Assembly: GCA_028293405.1 (NCBI GenBank)
Contig: JAQGOW010000254.1
Location: forward strand, 1-7,293
DNA length: 7,293 nt
Direction of reading: 5' to 3'
Source: Verrucomicrobiales bacterium
GTDB taxonomy: Bacteria; Verrucomicrobiota; Verrucomicrobiia; Limisphaerales; Palsa-1400
The notes beneath the pieces were generated by a model, which saw nothing but the letters and a program-made list of their open reading frames with translations, searched no databases and was not told the origin of the DNA. The stretch's first letter is position 1; each line of letters begins with the position of its first letter. The position numbers and the translations under genes are program-made. Of this stretch, positions 7,284 to 7,293 are shown in pieces.

Positions 7284-7293
7284 TTTTCGAATA

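Overview
The window looks like chromosomal DNA from a member of the Planctomycetes-Verrucomicrobia-Chlamydiae group, most likely a Verrucomicrobium of the Pedosphaera/Limisphaera type. Three things suggest this: a large protein joining a beta-propeller dehydrogenase, HEAT repeats and a c-type heme domain (the TIGR02604/TIGR02603 architecture typical of these phyla), a long membrane-anchored VWA plus glutamine-amidotransferase-like protein, and a GCGGAC/GTCCGC palindromic repeat. The assignment rests on recalled family traits, not on a search. No rRNA, tRNA, CRISPR array, transposase or phage gene is visible. No gene-free stretch exceeds 300 bases; the longest gaps are 115 bases (3785-3899), 85 bases (4251-4335) and 84 bases (7210-7293).

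Layout. Positions 3-2525 (+) hold the C-terminal part of the PVC-type membrane-bound dehydrogenase/cytochrome, cut by the left edge. Its frame is interrupted once by an in-frame TAG at 1242-1244, and clear family sequence continues in the same frame on the far side. Fifty bases later comes an intact amidohydrolase of the MtaD/SsnA-like deaminase type (2576-3784, +). It is followed by an HU/IHF-type nucleoid protein (3900-4250, +) with its own candidate promoter and an acidic C-terminal tail. Convergent to these is a 957-residue VWA/GATase-like membrane protein (7209-4336, -). Just upstream of its start codon, at the right edge, lies a pair of inverted GCGGACG-N4-CGTCCGC hairpins (7219-7283).

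How the genes relate. The dehydrogenase and amidohydrolase could be cotranscribed but have no obvious shared pathway. HU is probably transcribed separately. The VWA protein is predicted to expose most of its mass in the periplasm, and in related bacteria such genes often sit with MoxR-ATPase/DUF58/BatA-type genes, which would lie beyond the right edge. I see no strong candidate for a new multi-gene system. The observations most worth checking are the solitary in-frame amber codon and the repeat that occupies the ribosome-binding region of the VWA gene.
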